NCBI GenBank assembly: GCA_024280335.1 | Contig: JAJRQI010000064.1 | Coordinates: forward strand, 54,016-118,015 | Reading direction: 5' to 3' | Source of the DNA: Deltaproteobacteria bacterium | GTDB taxonomy: Bacteria; Desulfobacterota; Desulfuromonadia; Desulfuromonadales; Geopsychrobacteraceae | DNA: 64,000 nt | Shown: positions 1 to 8,993 of the stretch, one piece after another | How the letters are laid out: each line of letters starts with the position of its first letter | How positions within the stretch are numbered: position 1 is the stretch's first letter | Made by a program: the position numbers and the translations under genes | The notes under the pieces: generated by a model | Database searches by the model: none | What the model saw: the letters and a program-made list of their open reading frames with translations, nothing else | Told to the model about the DNA's origin: nothing

Positions 1-53
1 AATCAGCCGATTAGCGGTTTTAACTGTCTGCAATGTTGCGGAAAGGTGTTTTC

Positions 54-338
54 ATGACGGTTCTGATTACGGCGGTCGCCAGGATTCTGGATCTGGCAAT
101 CAATATCTATATTTTTATTGTCATTGCCCGGGCATTGATTTCCTGGGTCAGTCCCGATCCTTACAATCCGATTGTTCGTTTTTTGCACAGTGCGACCGAT
201 CCGGTCCTGTACCGATTGCGGCGGCTGCTGCCTTTTTTACAGGCTGGCGGATTTGATCTTTCGCCGATAGTCCTGTTGTTGCTTCTCTCGGTTGTGCAGC
301 AGGTTATCGTCAGTTTTTTGCTGCAGCTTGCTTATTAA
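54..338 (+). CDS. yggT: YggT family integral membrane protein
   Basis: Small hydrophobic protein of about 94 residues with two membrane-spanning stretches and the central family signature around ARALISWVSPDP followed by PIV. YggT proteins are inner-membrane proteins of poorly defined role, often next to proC, DivIVA-like and DUF167 genes, which is exactly the downstream arrangement here. The ATG at 54 is preferred over the in-frame ATG at 33 because a GGAAAGG ribosome site lies 8 nt before it; the earlier start has none. The upstream neighbour (often proC in relatives) lies outside the window. Family certain from sequence, function unknown. Confidence 0.9.
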   Translation: MTVLITAVARILDLAINIYIFIVIARALISWVSPDPYNPIVRFLHSATDPVLYRLRRLLPFLQAGGFDLSPIVLLLLLSVVQQVIVSFLLQLAY

Positions 339-362
339 TTCGTCACATTAAGGACTGGCCTG

Positions 363-893
363 ATGCGCATTACCCCGATCGAAATCCAGCAACATCAGTT
401 TAAAACGAGACTGTTCGGTTATGATACTGCGGCTGTCGATCATTTTCTGGAATTGCTGGCTGACGAGCTTGAGGGCCTGAACCGGCAGAATAGCGAGTTG
501 AAAGAGATTTCGGCCAGAACCCAGTCGGCGCTTGACCAATTACGCGAGCGGGAAAAAGCGGTGCAGGATACGCTGATGACTGCGCAGCAAGTAACAGAGG
601 ATTTAAAAAGCAATGCTCGCAAAGAGGTTGAGGTGTTGATCGCCGAAGCGCAGCTCGAAGGAGAACGGGTAGTCGTGGCTTCAGTCGAGCAGAAAATGCA
701 GTTGATCAATGACATTCAGAATTTGAAACGGCAGAAAATCTCCTTTGAATGCGGTTTCCGCGCCCTGGTTGAGAGCCACCTGAAGCTGCTTGAGATGGAT
801 GTCCTGCAGATTGAAGAGGAAGAGCTGCAGGCTCAACTACTCGATCATCCGCTTGATCCGGACGAGATCGATCGCGGTTTTGATCTGCCCTGA
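363..893 (+). CDS. DivIVA domain-containing coiled-coil protein
   Basis: 176 residues. The N-terminus (RITPIEIQQHQF, then LFGYDTAAVDHFLE) is the DivIVA membrane-binding motif; residues about 35-150 are a long coiled coil rich in E, Q, L and K. DivIVA/GpsB-type proteins sit at curved membrane such as poles and septa and scaffold other proteins; in Proteobacteria of this group the role is not settled. It follows yggT by 24 nt and its TGA overlaps the next ATG (TGATG at 891-895), so the two are translationally coupled. The C-terminal 25 residues are acidic and lie outside the family core. Confidence 0.88.
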   Translation: MRITPIEIQQHQFKTRLFGYDTAAVDHFLELLADELEGLNRQNSELKEISARTQSALDQLREREKAVQDTLMTAQQVTEDLKSNARKEVEVLIAEAQLEGERVVVASVEQKMQLINDIQNLKRQKISFECGFRALVESHLKLLEMDVLQIEEEELQAQLLDHPLDPDEIDRGFDLP

Positions 894-1201
894 TGCTTCC
901 CTGTCTGCAGCAGTCAGCTGAGGGCGTCGTTCTCCGGGTTCTGGTTCAGCCCCGTTCCAGTAGAAATCAACTTGTCGGTCTGCAGGGAGATTTACTGAAA
1001 GTGAAGCTCTGTTCACCACCGGTCGAAGGTGCGGCCAACAAAAGCTGTTGTGAATTTCTGGCAAAGCTTTTCGGCATATCCAAGGGTTGTGTTACCTTGA
1101 TCGCCGGTGACAAGGCCCGGCAGAAACGTGTTCTCCTGCGGAATATCGATCTTGCCGGCGTTGAAAGTATTCTTCATGTAAAGCTTTCGACCACAGCTTG
1201 A
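893..1201 (+). CDS. yggU: DUF167 (YggU) family protein
   Basis: 102 residues carrying the DUF167 pattern: VQPRSSRNQLVG, LKVKLCSPPVEGAANK, then GDKARQKRVLL. The family is a small alpha/beta fold of unknown biochemical function, widely conserved and commonly encoded next to yggT. The start overlaps the divIVA-like stop by one base. Four cysteines are present but not in a metal-binding spacing. Assignment to the family is secure; no function can be read from the sequence. Confidence 0.9.
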   Translation: MLPCLQQSAEGVVLRVLVQPRSSRNQLVGLQGDLLKVKLCSPPVEGAANKSCCEFLAKLFGISKGCVTLIAGDKARQKRVLLRNIDLAGVESILHVKLSTTA

Positions 1202-1274
1202 CAGCAAACCCGACAATACCTTATTATCCACGACTGTTTGTAGGCGAAAACCAGATTTTTTTGGAGGTAGTGTC

Positions 1275-1523
1275 ATGCCATTGTACGAATATCAGTGTAA
1301 AGAATGCGGACTTGAATTCGAAGTTCGGCAGAAGTTTTCCGATGCTCCAGTCAGCGAATGTCGTGACTGCGGCGGTGCTGTCAGCAAGTTGATCTCCCAG
1401 GGTGGTTTTGCACTTAAGGGGAGCGGTTGGTACCAGCAGGGTTATTCGGCACCGGCAGCGAGTTGTGACAGTGCTGCCACCGGTGGCGGCTGTGCCGGTT
1501 GCCCCAAGGCTGCCAACGGTTAA
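1275..1523 (+). CDS. FmdB family zinc-ribbon protein
   Basis: 82 residues. It starts with MPLYEYQCKECG and has a second C-x2-C knuckle (CRDCGG, residues about 35-40), the FmdB/CxxC_CxxC regulatory zinc-ribbon signature. The C-terminal third is low-complexity Gly/Ala/Cys/Ser with further cysteines (CDS, GGCAGC), typical of this family. The name derives from a gene near formamidase; the actual role is unknown, with transcription- or stress-linked functions proposed. A GGAGG-like site (TTGGAGGT) precedes the ATG. It ends the cluster: an intrinsic terminator follows. Confidence 0.88.
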   Translation: MPLYEYQCKECGLEFEVRQKFSDAPVSECRDCGGAVSKLISQGGFALKGSGWYQQGYSAPAASCDSAATGGGCAGCPKAANG

Positions 1524-1543
1524 AAGAATGCAACCTGAATGAC

Positions 1544-1578
1544 AAAAAGCTCTGCTGATGCTATCCGCAGGGCTTTTT
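1544..1578 (+). terminator. Intrinsic terminator after the FmdB gene
   Basis: A stem of AAAAAGCTCTGC paired with GCAGGGCTTTTT (one G-U pair), an 11-nt loop and a T run. It ends the yggT-to-FmdB transcript. Between here and folD (1579-1789) there is only a short ACCTTC/GAAGGT hairpin near 1650 and no recognisable riboswitch. Confidence 0.8.
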
Positions 1579-1789
1579 CAGTTTCTGCCAGCAACGTGAA
1601 CTATGAAGGGTGAGACTTAGATGCTGTGTCTGTGGCATAAAAAGACCTTCAATGAAGGTATACGTTTCTTAAGGGCTGCAGCAGCTTTACAATCGTAAAC
1701 TGCTTACGTATAGTTCGGGTTTCATAATGTTTTTGACTCTTATCAAAAGCGTTCGTAACTATTCAGCAGACTTGTGTGGAGGTTTTTAG

Positions 1790-2647
1790 GTGGCTGAGAT
1801 TATTGATGGAAAAGCAATCGCTGCAGAAATACGTGAAGAGATCGGCAAGGATACGGCTGATCTGGTGGCCAGAGGAGTGACTCCCGGATTAGCCGTCGTT
1901 CTGGTCGGTGAAGACCCGGCCAGTCGGGTTTATGTTTCGATGAAAGAAAAAGCCTGCGCTGCAGCGGGGATTTTTTCCGACGAATATAAATTGCCGGCAG
2001 AAACCGGCGAGGCCGAACTGCTTGAGCTGATCGTCAGGCTCAATGCTGACGAGCGGATCGACGGTATCTTGGTCCAACTGCCGTTGCCCGACCATATCGA
2101 CGAGTCGAAAGTGCTCGAGACAATCTCACCGCGCAAGGACGTCGACGGTTTTCATCCCTATAATGTCGGCCGATTGGCGACCGGAAATCCGCTGTTCCGG
2201 CCCTGTACTCCGTACGGCGTGATGAAGATGCTCGAGCGGATCGGTGTTGATCTGAAGGGCAAAGAAGTGGTCGTCGTCGGCCGTTCAAATATTGTCGGCA
2301 AGCCGGTTGCGTTGATGTGTCTGGCGGCTCATGCCACGGTCACCATCTGTCACTCGCGAACCCGGGATCTGCCCGCCAAGGTTGCTGCTGCCGATGTGGT
2401 GATTGCCGCGGTCGGTGTGCCGGAAATGATCAAGGGCAGCTGGATCAAGGAGGGCGCGGTGGTGATCGATGTCGGGGTCAACCGGGTCGGTGAAAAGCGA
2501 CTGGTTGGCGATGTTGATTTTGTCGCTGCTTCTGAGCGGGCTGCTGCCATCACGCCGGTTCCCGGCGGCGTCGGTCCGATGACGATCACCATGCTGCTTT
2601 ACAATACGGTTGTCAGTGCCACACGTCGGGCGGAGAAGTGTCGTTAA
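1790..2647 (+). CDS. folD: Bifunctional methylene-THF dehydrogenase/methenyl-THF cyclohydrolase FolD
   Basis: 285 residues, usual family length. FolD interconverts 5,10-methylene-THF and 10-formyl-THF with NAD(P). Visible are the catalytic region [14 protein letters not shown] (active-site Lys of the YxxxK motif), the ILVQLPLP and KDVDGFHP motifs, the nucleotide-binding [11 protein letters not shown], and the C-terminal [11 protein letters not shown]. The start is GTG at 1790 with a strong GTGGAGG site 8-14 nt upstream. It opens a seven-gene one-carbon/glycine-cleavage operon; its stop abuts metV directly. Confidence 0.97.
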   Translation: MAEIIDGKAIAAEIREEIGKDTADLVARGVTPGLAVVLVGEDPASRVYVSMKEKACAAAGIFSDEYKLPAETGEAELLELIVRLNADERIDGILVQLPLPDHIDESKVLETISPRKDVDGFHPYNVGRLATGNPLFRPCTPYGVMKMLERIGVDLKGKEVVVVGRSNIVGKPVALMCLAAHATVTICHSRTRDLPAKVAAADVVIAAVGVPEMIKGSWIKEGAVVIDVGVNRVGEKRLVGDVDFVAASERAAAITPVPGGVGPMTITMLLYNTVVSATRRAEKCR

Positions 2648-3328
2648 ATGATTATCAGCACCCCGAAAGCACGTCAGGAGCTGGAAGCTCTTCTGCAGGA
2701 TTGCCGCACACTGTTCCTGATCGGCTGCGGTTCCTGTGCGACTGCCTGCAAGGTCGGCGGTGAGGATGAGGTCTTTGCTGCCCAGGAGTGGCTGGAAGCG
2801 AGCGGCCGCGAAGTGACCGGCAGTCTGATCCTTGATGAAGCTTGTCATATCATGCGTGCGGCCCGTGAGTTGCGCCGCTTTCGCGAGCAACTGGATGAGG
2901 CTGACGCGTTGCTGATTCTGGCTTGCGGTGCGGGCGTACAATCGATTTCCGACTGTACGGAAAAGCGGGTGCTGGCTGCGGTAAATTCACTCTTTGTCGG
3001 CAATATTCGCCGTTTCGGTCAGTACGAGGAAAAGTGTTCCCTCTGCGGCGATTGCATTCTCAATGAAACGGCCGGGATCTGCCCGGTCACGAATTGCAGC
3101 AAAGGTTTGTTGAACGGCCCCTGCGGCGGCATGGAGGATGGCTGCTGCGAAGTCGAAACCGATCGGGACTGCGCCTGGACAAGTATCTATCAGCGGCTTG
3201 AGAAACAGCAGCGGCAGGGAGTTTTTGATCGGGTTGTGGCACCGAAGGATTGGAGCCGTAAATTCAAGCCAGGCAAGCTGAGCTTGGAACGATCAATCGT
3301 TGACAACGGCCGGGAGAAACATCGATGA
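2648..3328 (+). CDS. metV: Methylene-THF reductase-associated Cys-rich protein (MetV, MTHFR C-terminal domain family)
   Basis: 226 residues with two cysteine clusters: GCGSCATACKVGG at residues about 26-38, and a dense C-terminal set beginning CSLCGDC followed by CPVTNCSKG and PCGG. This is the pattern of the MTHFR C-terminal domain/MetV family, which partners MetF in many anaerobes and acetogens and probably binds Fe-S clusters or zinc. It begins at the base after the folD stop and overlaps metF by 4 nt (ATGA), so a FolD-MetV-MetF unit is likely. The metal type is inferred from the family, not from the sequence. Confidence 0.88.
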   Translation: MIISTPKARQELEALLQDCRTLFLIGCGSCATACKVGGEDEVFAAQEWLEASGREVTGSLILDEACHIMRAARELRRFREQLDEADALLILACGAGVQSISDCTEKRVLAAVNSLFVGNIRRFGQYEEKCSLCGDCILNETAGICPVTNCSKGLLNGPCGGMEDGCCEVETDRDCAWTSIYQRLEKQQRQGVFDRVVAPKDWSRKFKPGKLSLERSIVDNGREKHR

Positions 3329-4182
3329 GTCGCTTGGCAGATAAATTGGCCCGCCGGCAGTTTGTTTTTACCGCAGAAATTGCTCCGGCCAAAGGGGTCG
3401 ATGTCAGCGCTGCGCTGCAGAAGGCGGAGCAGTTGCAGACGCTGGATGCGATCAATATCACTGACAATCAGGGGGCCTGCATGCGCATGTCGCCGCTGGC
3501 TCTGGCACGTCTGCTGGTGGAGCAGGGCTATGAGCCGATTCTGCAGCTCACCTGCCGCGATCGGAATCGGATGGCGCTGCAGTCCGACCTGCTCGGAGCG
3601 GCCGCATTGGGGATTGAAAATTTGCTGCTGTTGACCGGCGATCACCCGAGATTCGGTGATCATGCGGCAGCCCGGCCGGTTTTTGATCTTGACTCCGTGC
3701 AGCTGTTGCAGGCTGCACAGGGATTGATTGCCGGCAGAGATATGGCGGGCAAGAAACTTGTTACTGCCCCGTCATTTTTCTGCGGTGCGGCGGTGGCTCC
3801 AGCAGCCCAACCGCAGGCATTGGTGCTTAAGAAGTTCAGCAAGAAAGTTACTTGCGGCGCCGGATTCTTTCAGACCCAGGCAGTGTTCCAGCGCCGGCAT
3901 CTGGAAACTTTTATGGCAGCCGCCGCCAGCAGCCAGGTGCCGGTCATCCTGGGCGTATTGTTGCTGAAAAGTGTAAAAATGGCACAATTCCTCAATCAGA
4001 ATATTCCGGGTGTACAGGTTCCACAAGATCTGCTACAACGCCTTGATGAGGCAGCTGATCCGTTGCTGGAAGGGGTACGAATTGCCCGTGAAATGGTCAG
4101 CTGGGCCCGTCAGTACTGTCAGGGTGTTCATCTGATGACCTTCGGCCATGAAGAGCTGATTCCGCAGATTCTTGCGCACTGA
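3325..4182 (+). CDS. metF: Methylenetetrahydrofolate reductase MetF
   Basis: 285 residues, the bacterial MTHFR TIM-barrel length. It reduces 5,10-methylene-THF to 5-methyl-THF on FAD. Recognisable are the N-terminal FTAEIAPAKG (catalytic Glu region), the INITDNQ stretch, QLTCRDRNR, and LLLLTGDHP, which lines the flavin site. The start overlaps metV. Placement with metV suggests the MetFV-type complex in which electrons may come from something other than NADH. Together with gcvTHP it lets one-carbon units flow between glycine, methylene-THF and methyl-THF. Confidence 0.95.
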   Translation: MSRLADKLARRQFVFTAEIAPAKGVDVSAALQKAEQLQTLDAINITDNQGACMRMSPLALARLLVEQGYEPILQLTCRDRNRMALQSDLLGAAALGIENLLLLTGDHPRFGDHAAARPVFDLDSVQLLQAAQGLIAGRDMAGKKLVTAPSFFCGAAVAPAAQPQALVLKKFSKKVTCGAGFFQTQAVFQRRHLETFMAAAASSQVPVILGVLLLKSVKMAQFLNQNIPGVQVPQDLLQRLDEAADPLLEGVRIAREMVSWARQYCQGVHLMTFGHEELIPQILAH

Positions 4183-4222
4183 AGGTTCTGCTGCCAATAT
4201 TGGCCATCAAAGGAGTCTGTCG

Positions 4223-5311
4223 ATGAAGAAAACGGTCCTGAATCAGCTGCACCATCTGGCGGGAGCCCGCATGATGGAATTCGGTGGTTGGGAGATGCCG
4301 GTCCAGTATGCCGGGGTGATTGCCGAACATCTGGCAGTCCGTGAAGCTGCCGGACTCTTTGATGTTTCACACATGGGGGAGCTTGAGGTCAGCGGCCCAC
4401 AGGCTTTCGATTTTCTCCAGTACGCTACTATCAACGATGTTGCCAGTTTGGCCGACGGTCAAATTCAGTACACCGCGCTTTGTTATCCTGACGGTGGCGT
4501 TGTCGACGATCTGACCCTCTACCGGTTTTCCGCCGAACGCTATCTGCTGTGCGTGAACGCCGCCAATAGCGATAAAGATTTTGCTTGGTTGCGACAATTG
4601 TGCGCCGATTCCAATTTCACCGAACTGGAATTGAGCAACCGCAGCAGCGAGTATGCTCAGCTGGCGTTGCAGGGCCCCAGGGCGGCGGAGATTCTTGCCA
4701 GGTTGACGACTGCCGATCTGACTGATCTTAAATATTACTGGTTTGCCGAAGCTGAGGTCGCCGGTGTGGCGACGATCGTTTCGCGGACCGGCTATACCGG
4801 CGAGGATGGTTTCGAACTCTATTGCCCCACTGCCGGTGGGGTTGTCCTCTGGCAGGCGCTGCTGGCTGCCGGCGCGCCGCTCGGTTTGCAACCGGCCGGA
4901 CTCGGCGCGCGGGATACCTTGCGGCTGGAGAAGGCTTACGCTCTTTATGGTCACGAAATCACCGCAGGTATCCATCCGCTCGAGGCCCGCCTGGCCTGGA
5001 TCACCAAGCTGAACAGCAGTGACTTTGTCGGCCGACAGGCGTTGCTGGAGGCCAAAAAGAAGGGCCTGAAGCGTAAATTGATCGGTCTGCAATTGACGGA
5101 ACCGGGAGTGCCCCGTGAAGGTTATCCGGTACTTTGTGATGGCCGTGAAGTCGGCCGGGTGACCAGCGGCACCATGTCACCCTGCCTGAAAGTCGGCATT
5201 GCCCTGGCCTTGGTAGAGACAGCGTTCGCTGCTGGCGAGCAAGCGTTGCAGATCGGTATTCGAAAACGGCAGGTTGCCGCCGAACGGGTAAAACCACCCT
5301 TTGTGAAATAA
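4223..5311 (+). CDS. gcvT: Glycine cleavage system aminomethyltransferase (T protein)
   Basis: 362 residues. GcvT moves the aminomethyl carbon from lipoyl-GcvH to THF, giving methylene-THF and ammonia. Motifs include MMEFGGWEMPVQY and LFDVSHMGE at the N-terminus, RTGYTGEDGFE in the middle (folate-binding side), LGARDTLRLEKAY, and the C-terminal GRVTSGTMSPCL. The ATG at 4223 with AAAGGAG 7 nt upstream is chosen; an upstream in-frame codon at 4172 would overlap metF and add residues outside the family. No glycine riboswitch fits in the 40-nt gap before it. Confidence 0.97.
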   Translation: MKKTVLNQLHHLAGARMMEFGGWEMPVQYAGVIAEHLAVREAAGLFDVSHMGELEVSGPQAFDFLQYATINDVASLADGQIQYTALCYPDGGVVDDLTLYRFSAERYLLCVNAANSDKDFAWLRQLCADSNFTELELSNRSSEYAQLALQGPRAAEILARLTTADLTDLKYYWFAEAEVAGVATIVSRTGYTGEDGFELYCPTAGGVVLWQALLAAGAPLGLQPAGLGARDTLRLEKAYALYGHEITAGIHPLEARLAWITKLNSSDFVGRQALLEAKKKGLKRKLIGLQLTEPGVPREGYPVLCDGREVGRVTSGTMSPCLKVGIALALVETAFAAGEQALQIGIRKRQVAAERVKPPFVK

Positions 5312-5349
5312 GCAAACAGCGTAAATAATTTGACCTAAAGGAGGACGCT

Positions 5350-5733
5350 ATGGATTTTCCTGACGAACTGAAGTACACCGAAGAGCATGAATGGATCTTG
5401 ATTGAAGAAGACGTCGTCACGATCGGGATCACCGATTTTGCCCAGGATCAGTTGGGGGATGTGGTCTTCGTGGAGCTGCCGGAAGTTGGTGACCGGCTGG
5501 AAACCGGTAAAACCTTGGGTGTCGTTGAGTCGGTAAAGGCGGTTTCAGACGTTTATGCGCCGCTCAGCGGTGAAGTTGTCGAGATCAACGAGGCGCTGCC
5601 GGATGAGCCTGAGCTGTTGAATACCTCGGCCTATGAAGATGGCTGGATGCTCAAACTCAAACTGTCTTCCCCGAAAGAGTTGGACAGTTTGCTGGATGCT
5701 GCAGAGTACCAGAAATTTATCGCGCAGGACTGA
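5350..5733 (+). CDS. gcvH: Glycine cleavage system H protein
   Basis: 127 residues. A lipoyl carrier that shuttles the aminomethyl group between GcvP, GcvT and the L protein. Lys63 in ESVKAVSD is the lipoylation site, inside the usual GxVESVK context; YTEEHEWI near the N-terminus and the W-rich C-terminal EDGWMLKL are family hallmarks. A strong AAAGGAGG site at about 5337-5344 precedes the ATG. No lipoate ligase or synthase is seen in the window, so the cofactor must come from elsewhere. Confidence 0.97.
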   Translation: MDFPDELKYTEEHEWILIEEDVVTIGITDFAQDQLGDVVFVELPEVGDRLETGKTLGVVESVKAVSDVYAPLSGEVVEINEALPDEPELLNTSAYEDGWMLKLKLSSPKELDSLLDAAEYQKFIAQD

Positions 5734-5777
5734 TTCACTTTTTGGCTCTACCTGCCGTTCTGTTTGAAAGGATAACT

Positions 5778-7130
5778 ATGCGCTATCTGCCTCATACTGA
5801 CGTGGATGTGCAGCAGATGCTGGAAACCATCGGTGTTGAGAAGCTCGATGAGCTCTTTTCCGGGATCCCTGAAAGCTGCCGTTTACAAGCCCCCCTCAAT
5901 CTGCCAGCAGCGAAATCGGAATCGGAAATGATGGCACTTTTGGGCGTTCTGGCAGCTCAAAATGCCAAGGTTTCCGAATGGGATTCCTTTCTCGGTGGCG
6001 GCGCATACAATCATTTCATCCCGGCTGTGGTTGACCATCTGGTCAGCCGCAGTGAATTTTATACCGCCTACACCCCCTACCAGCCGGAGATCAGTCAGGG
6101 TACCCTGCAAGCGGTCTTCGAGTTTCAGACGATGATCTGTCAGTTGACCGGCATGGATGTCGCCAATGCTTCCATGTACGATGGCGCTTCTGCCTGTGCC
6201 GAGGCGGTGCTCCTGGCGCTACGAACCGGCAGAAAGCGCAGCAGAGTCCTATTGTCGCAAGCACTGCATCCGCAATATCGCGAAACTGTAGCAACTTACT
6301 GTCGATACCTTGATGTAGAACTTGAAGAAATTCCGGCCGTCGAATCCGGGTTGACCGATCAAAAGCAGTTGGCGCAGTTGCTCGATGAGCGGGTCGCGGC
6401 GGTCGTGGTCGGCTATCCGAACTATTTCGGCCAGGTTGAGGATTTAGCCGCATTTGCCGAGACAACTCATGCTGCAGGGGCAAGATTGATTGCTGCGGTT
6501 ACCGAGCCGCTGTCGTTGGCGCTGTTCAAATCGCCCGGCGAGTTGGGCGCTGATGTGGTCGTCGGTGAAGGGCAGAGCTTCGGTATCCCGCTTTCCTACG
6601 GGGGGCCGGGGATCGGCTTCTTTGCTGTTAAGCAGAAGGATATGCGTGCCCTGCCGGGTCGGTTGGTCGGTGAGACGATCGATCAGGATGGCAAGCGCGG
6701 CTTCGTGTTAACCCTGGCGACCCGTGAACAACATATCCGGCGTGAGAAAGCGACCTCGAATATCTGCTCCAATCAGGGAATGTGTACCCTGATGGTCGCT
6801 ATCTATCTGGCACTGCATGGCAAGCAGGGGCTGCGCAAGCTGGCCGAACTGAATTACGCCAAGGCAGCTTATGCCAAACAGCAGATCGCGCTGCTGGACG
6901 GCTTTGAGCTCGTCTTCGGTGGAGAACATTTCAACGAGTTTGTTATCCGTTGCAGCGAACCGGTTGCCGGACTGCTGCAGCGTATGGAGCAGCAAGGCAT
7001 TCTCTCTGGAATCGCTTTGGCACAGGATTATCCCAAGCTGAAAAATTGCCTGCTGCTTTGTGTCACCGAGCAGAACAGTCGCGAGCAGATCGATCGTTTG
7101 GTAACCGCCCTGGCAGGAGGTGAGCTATGA
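5778..7130 (+). CDS. gcvPA: Glycine dehydrogenase (decarboxylating) subunit 1
   Basis: 450 residues. This is the N-terminal half of the P protein in the two-subunit form typical of anaerobes and Gram-positives; it pairs with GcvPB for PLP-dependent glycine decarboxylation. MRYLPHTDVDVQQML is the canonical N-terminus, so the ATG at 5778 (GAAAGGA site upstream) is used instead of a TTG at 5742. Motifs include FLGGGAYNHFIP, YTPYQPEISQGTLQ, MYDGASACAEA and ATSNICSNQ. The stop overlaps the gcvPB start by 4 nt. Confidence 0.96.
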   Translation: MRYLPHTDVDVQQMLETIGVEKLDELFSGIPESCRLQAPLNLPAAKSESEMMALLGVLAAQNAKVSEWDSFLGGGAYNHFIPAVVDHLVSRSEFYTAYTPYQPEISQGTLQAVFEFQTMICQLTGMDVANASMYDGASACAEAVLLALRTGRKRSRVLLSQALHPQYRETVATYCRYLDVELEEIPAVESGLTDQKQLAQLLDERVAAVVVGYPNYFGQVEDLAAFAETTHAAGARLIAAVTEPLSLALFKSPGELGADVVVGEGQSFGIPLSYGGPGIGFFAVKQKDMRALPGRLVGETIDQDGKRGFVLTLATREQHIRREKATSNICSNQGMCTLMVAIYLALHGKQGLRKLAELNYAKAAYAKQQIALLDGFELVFGGEHFNEFVIRCSEPVAGLLQRMEQQGILSGIALAQDYPKLKNCLLLCVTEQNSREQIDRLVTALAGGEL

Positions 7131-8584
7131 GCAGCACAGACAGTCGCGGGCTGGTTCTTGATGAGAAGTTATTGTTTGAGCTGACCGATCCGGGTCGGGT
7201 CGGGTACAGTCTGCCGGCCCCGGATGTGCCGCAAACGGTCCCGCGGTCCGAACTGCTGCGTGCAGAGATCGCTGATTTTCCTGAACTTTCAGAGGTGGAT
7301 GTGGTGCGGCATTACACCCGCCTTTCCACCTGGAACTACGGGGTTGACAGCGGGTTTTATCCCTTGGGCAGCTGTACCATGAAGTACAACCCCAAGGTCA
7401 ATGAGCAGGCAGCACGTCTGCCCGGTTTCGCCGAACTGCATCCTCACACCCCTGATCACTTAAGCCAGGGGGCGTTGCAGTTGATGTACGAACTGCAACA
7501 GGATCTGGCCGAGATTTCCGGTTTCCCGGCGATCACCCTGCAACCGGCGGCCGGTGCACAGGGAGAGTTCGCCGGCATGTTGATGATCCGTGCCTGGCAT
7601 GAAGCGAAGGGTCAAAAGCGCCACAAGGTGATGATTCCCGATACCGCGCACGGTACCAATCCGGCCTCAGCTTCGCTCTGTGGCTACGATGTCGTGCCGG
7701 TCGCTTCCGATGGCGTGCTCAGTAAAGCGGCGGTCGCTGCGGTGATGGATGATGATGTCGCTGCGTTGATGGTGACCAACCCGAACACCCTCGGCCTGTT
7801 CGAGTCGGACATCCGTGAAATCTGTGAGCTGGTGCATGCCAAGGGCGGGCTGGTCTACTGCGACGGTGCCAACCTCAATGCCTTGATGGGGATCAGTCGC
7901 CCCGGCGACATCGGCATCGATGTAATGCACTTCAATCTGCACAAAACTTTTTCCACCCCGCATGGCGGCGGCGGTCCAGGTTCCGGGCCGGTCGGTGTCG
8001 TTGAAAAACTGCAACCGTTCATGCCGGTACCGGTGGTGGTCAAGACTGGCGAATTGTTCCGTCTCGATTACGCGCTGCCGCAATCGGTCGGGCGGGTCAA
8101 GGGGTTTGCCGGGCACTTCAGCATTCTGGTGCGGGCCTATGCTTATATTCTGGCGATGGGCGGTGAAGGTTTGAAGCGGGCCACCGAGTTGGCAGTCCTC
8201 AACGCCAATTATGTCCGCGCCCGACTGGAGGGGACCTACGACCTGCCGTATAAGCAGCGTTCACTGCATGAAGTTGTTTTTTCCGAAACAGCACTGGCGA
8301 ACGACTGTCATACCCTCGATGTCGCCAAGCGGCTGATCGATTACGGATATCATCCACCGACCATCTATTTTCCGCTGGTGGTCAAGGGGGCTTTGATGAT
8401 CGAGCCGACCGAAACTGAAAGCAAGCAGACCCTGGATGAATTCTGTGACGCGCTGCTGGCGATTGCCGAAGAGGCGAAGACCGATCCCGATCTGCTCAAA
8501 CAGGCGCCGGTGCGGGCACGAGTAAAGCGGCTGGATGAAGCAACTGCTGCGCGCAAACCGAAATTACGCTGGACGAAAGACTGA
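7127..8584 (+). CDS. gcvPB: Glycine dehydrogenase (decarboxylating) subunit 2
   Basis: 485 residues; the PLP-bearing half of the P protein. Lys273 in NLHKTFSTPHGGGGPGSGP is the expected Schiff-base lysine, followed by the Gly-rich loop. Other family motifs are YPLGSCTMKYNPK, GAQGEFAGM and DTAHGTNPASA. Last gene of the folD-to-gcvPB operon; no clear terminator follows, and the next genes lie on the opposite strand. The missing L protein (dihydrolipoyl dehydrogenase) must be encoded elsewhere. Confidence 0.97.
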   Translation: MSSTDSRGLVLDEKLLFELTDPGRVGYSLPAPDVPQTVPRSELLRAEIADFPELSEVDVVRHYTRLSTWNYGVDSGFYPLGSCTMKYNPKVNEQAARLPGFAELHPHTPDHLSQGALQLMYELQQDLAEISGFPAITLQPAAGAQGEFAGMLMIRAWHEAKGQKRHKVMIPDTAHGTNPASASLCGYDVVPVASDGVLSKAAVAAVMDDDVAALMVTNPNTLGLFESDIREICELVHAKGGLVYCDGANLNALMGISRPGDIGIDVMHFNLHKTFSTPHGGGGPGSGPVGVVEKLQPFMPVPVVVKTGELFRLDYALPQSVGRVKGFAGHFSILVRAYAYILAMGGEGLKRATELAVLNANYVRARLEGTYDLPYKQRSLHEVVFSETALANDCHTLDVAKRLIDYGYHPPTIYFPLVVKGALMIEPTETESKQTLDEFCDALLAIAEEAKTDPDLLKQAPVRARVKRLDEATAARKPKLRWTKD

Positions 8585-8651
8585 TCAGGGACGCCTGTAG
8601 ATATGAATAATCAGTGGTGATCATATATGGTTCTTGCCGGGGCTGGAGATT

Positions 8652-8993
8652 CTACTGATCTTCCAGATTGAGAATCTCTTCTATCTGTTTTTGCAAACCG
8701 GGTATTTTGTTTTCGATGATGTCCCAAACCAGTTCAAAATCGACGCTGAAGTATTCGTGAATCAGTCGGTTTCTGGTGGCTGCCATCTTGCGCCATTCGA
8801 CGTCAGGGTATTTCTCTTGTATATCTGTCGGGATATTTTTGACCGCTTCGCCGATAATTTCAAGACTGCGGATAGTCGCACGCTGCAGAACTGGGTCGCA
8901 TTGAAATTGCTCAAAACTGATATGGCTCGAATTCTCGATAAGAAAGCGGGTCTCATCAAGAATATGGTTCAGGAGGCTAGTGGATGACTTCAT
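8652..8993 (-). CDS. hepT: HepT-like ribonuclease toxin (DUF86)
   Basis: About 113 residues, all-alpha HEPN family. The RNRLIHEY stretch matches the R-x4-H HEPN active-site motif that defines HepT toxins; RATIRSLEIIGEAVKNI is a typical HepT helix. The partner immediately upstream is an MNT nucleotidyltransferase (mntA). In characterised pairs MntA adds AMP to the Tyr of the R-x4-HxY motif and inactivates HepT; here the Tyr is present (HEY). The ATG at 8993 is chosen; a GTG at 9005 is possible. Either start lies inside the mntA coding end, so translation is coupled. Confidence 0.88.
   Translation of the reverse strand: MKSSTSLLNHILDETRFLIENSSHISFEQFQCDPVLQRATIRSLEIIGEAVKNIPTDIQEKYPDVEWRKMAATRNRLIHEYFSVDFELVWDIIENKIPGLQKQIEEILNLEDQ

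Noticed and set aside
4183..4222. Glycine riboswitch before gcvT
   Set aside because: Only 40 nt are available and no aptamer-like pairing is present; the folD leader (1579-1789) also shows none.
4367..5092. 241-codon minus frame inside gcvT
   Set aside because: Antisense to conserved gcvT codons, no recognisable motifs or ribosome site.
8634..8987. 117-codon plus frame antisense to hepT
   Set aside because: The minus frame has the HEPN motif and an overlapping partner gene; the plus frame has none.
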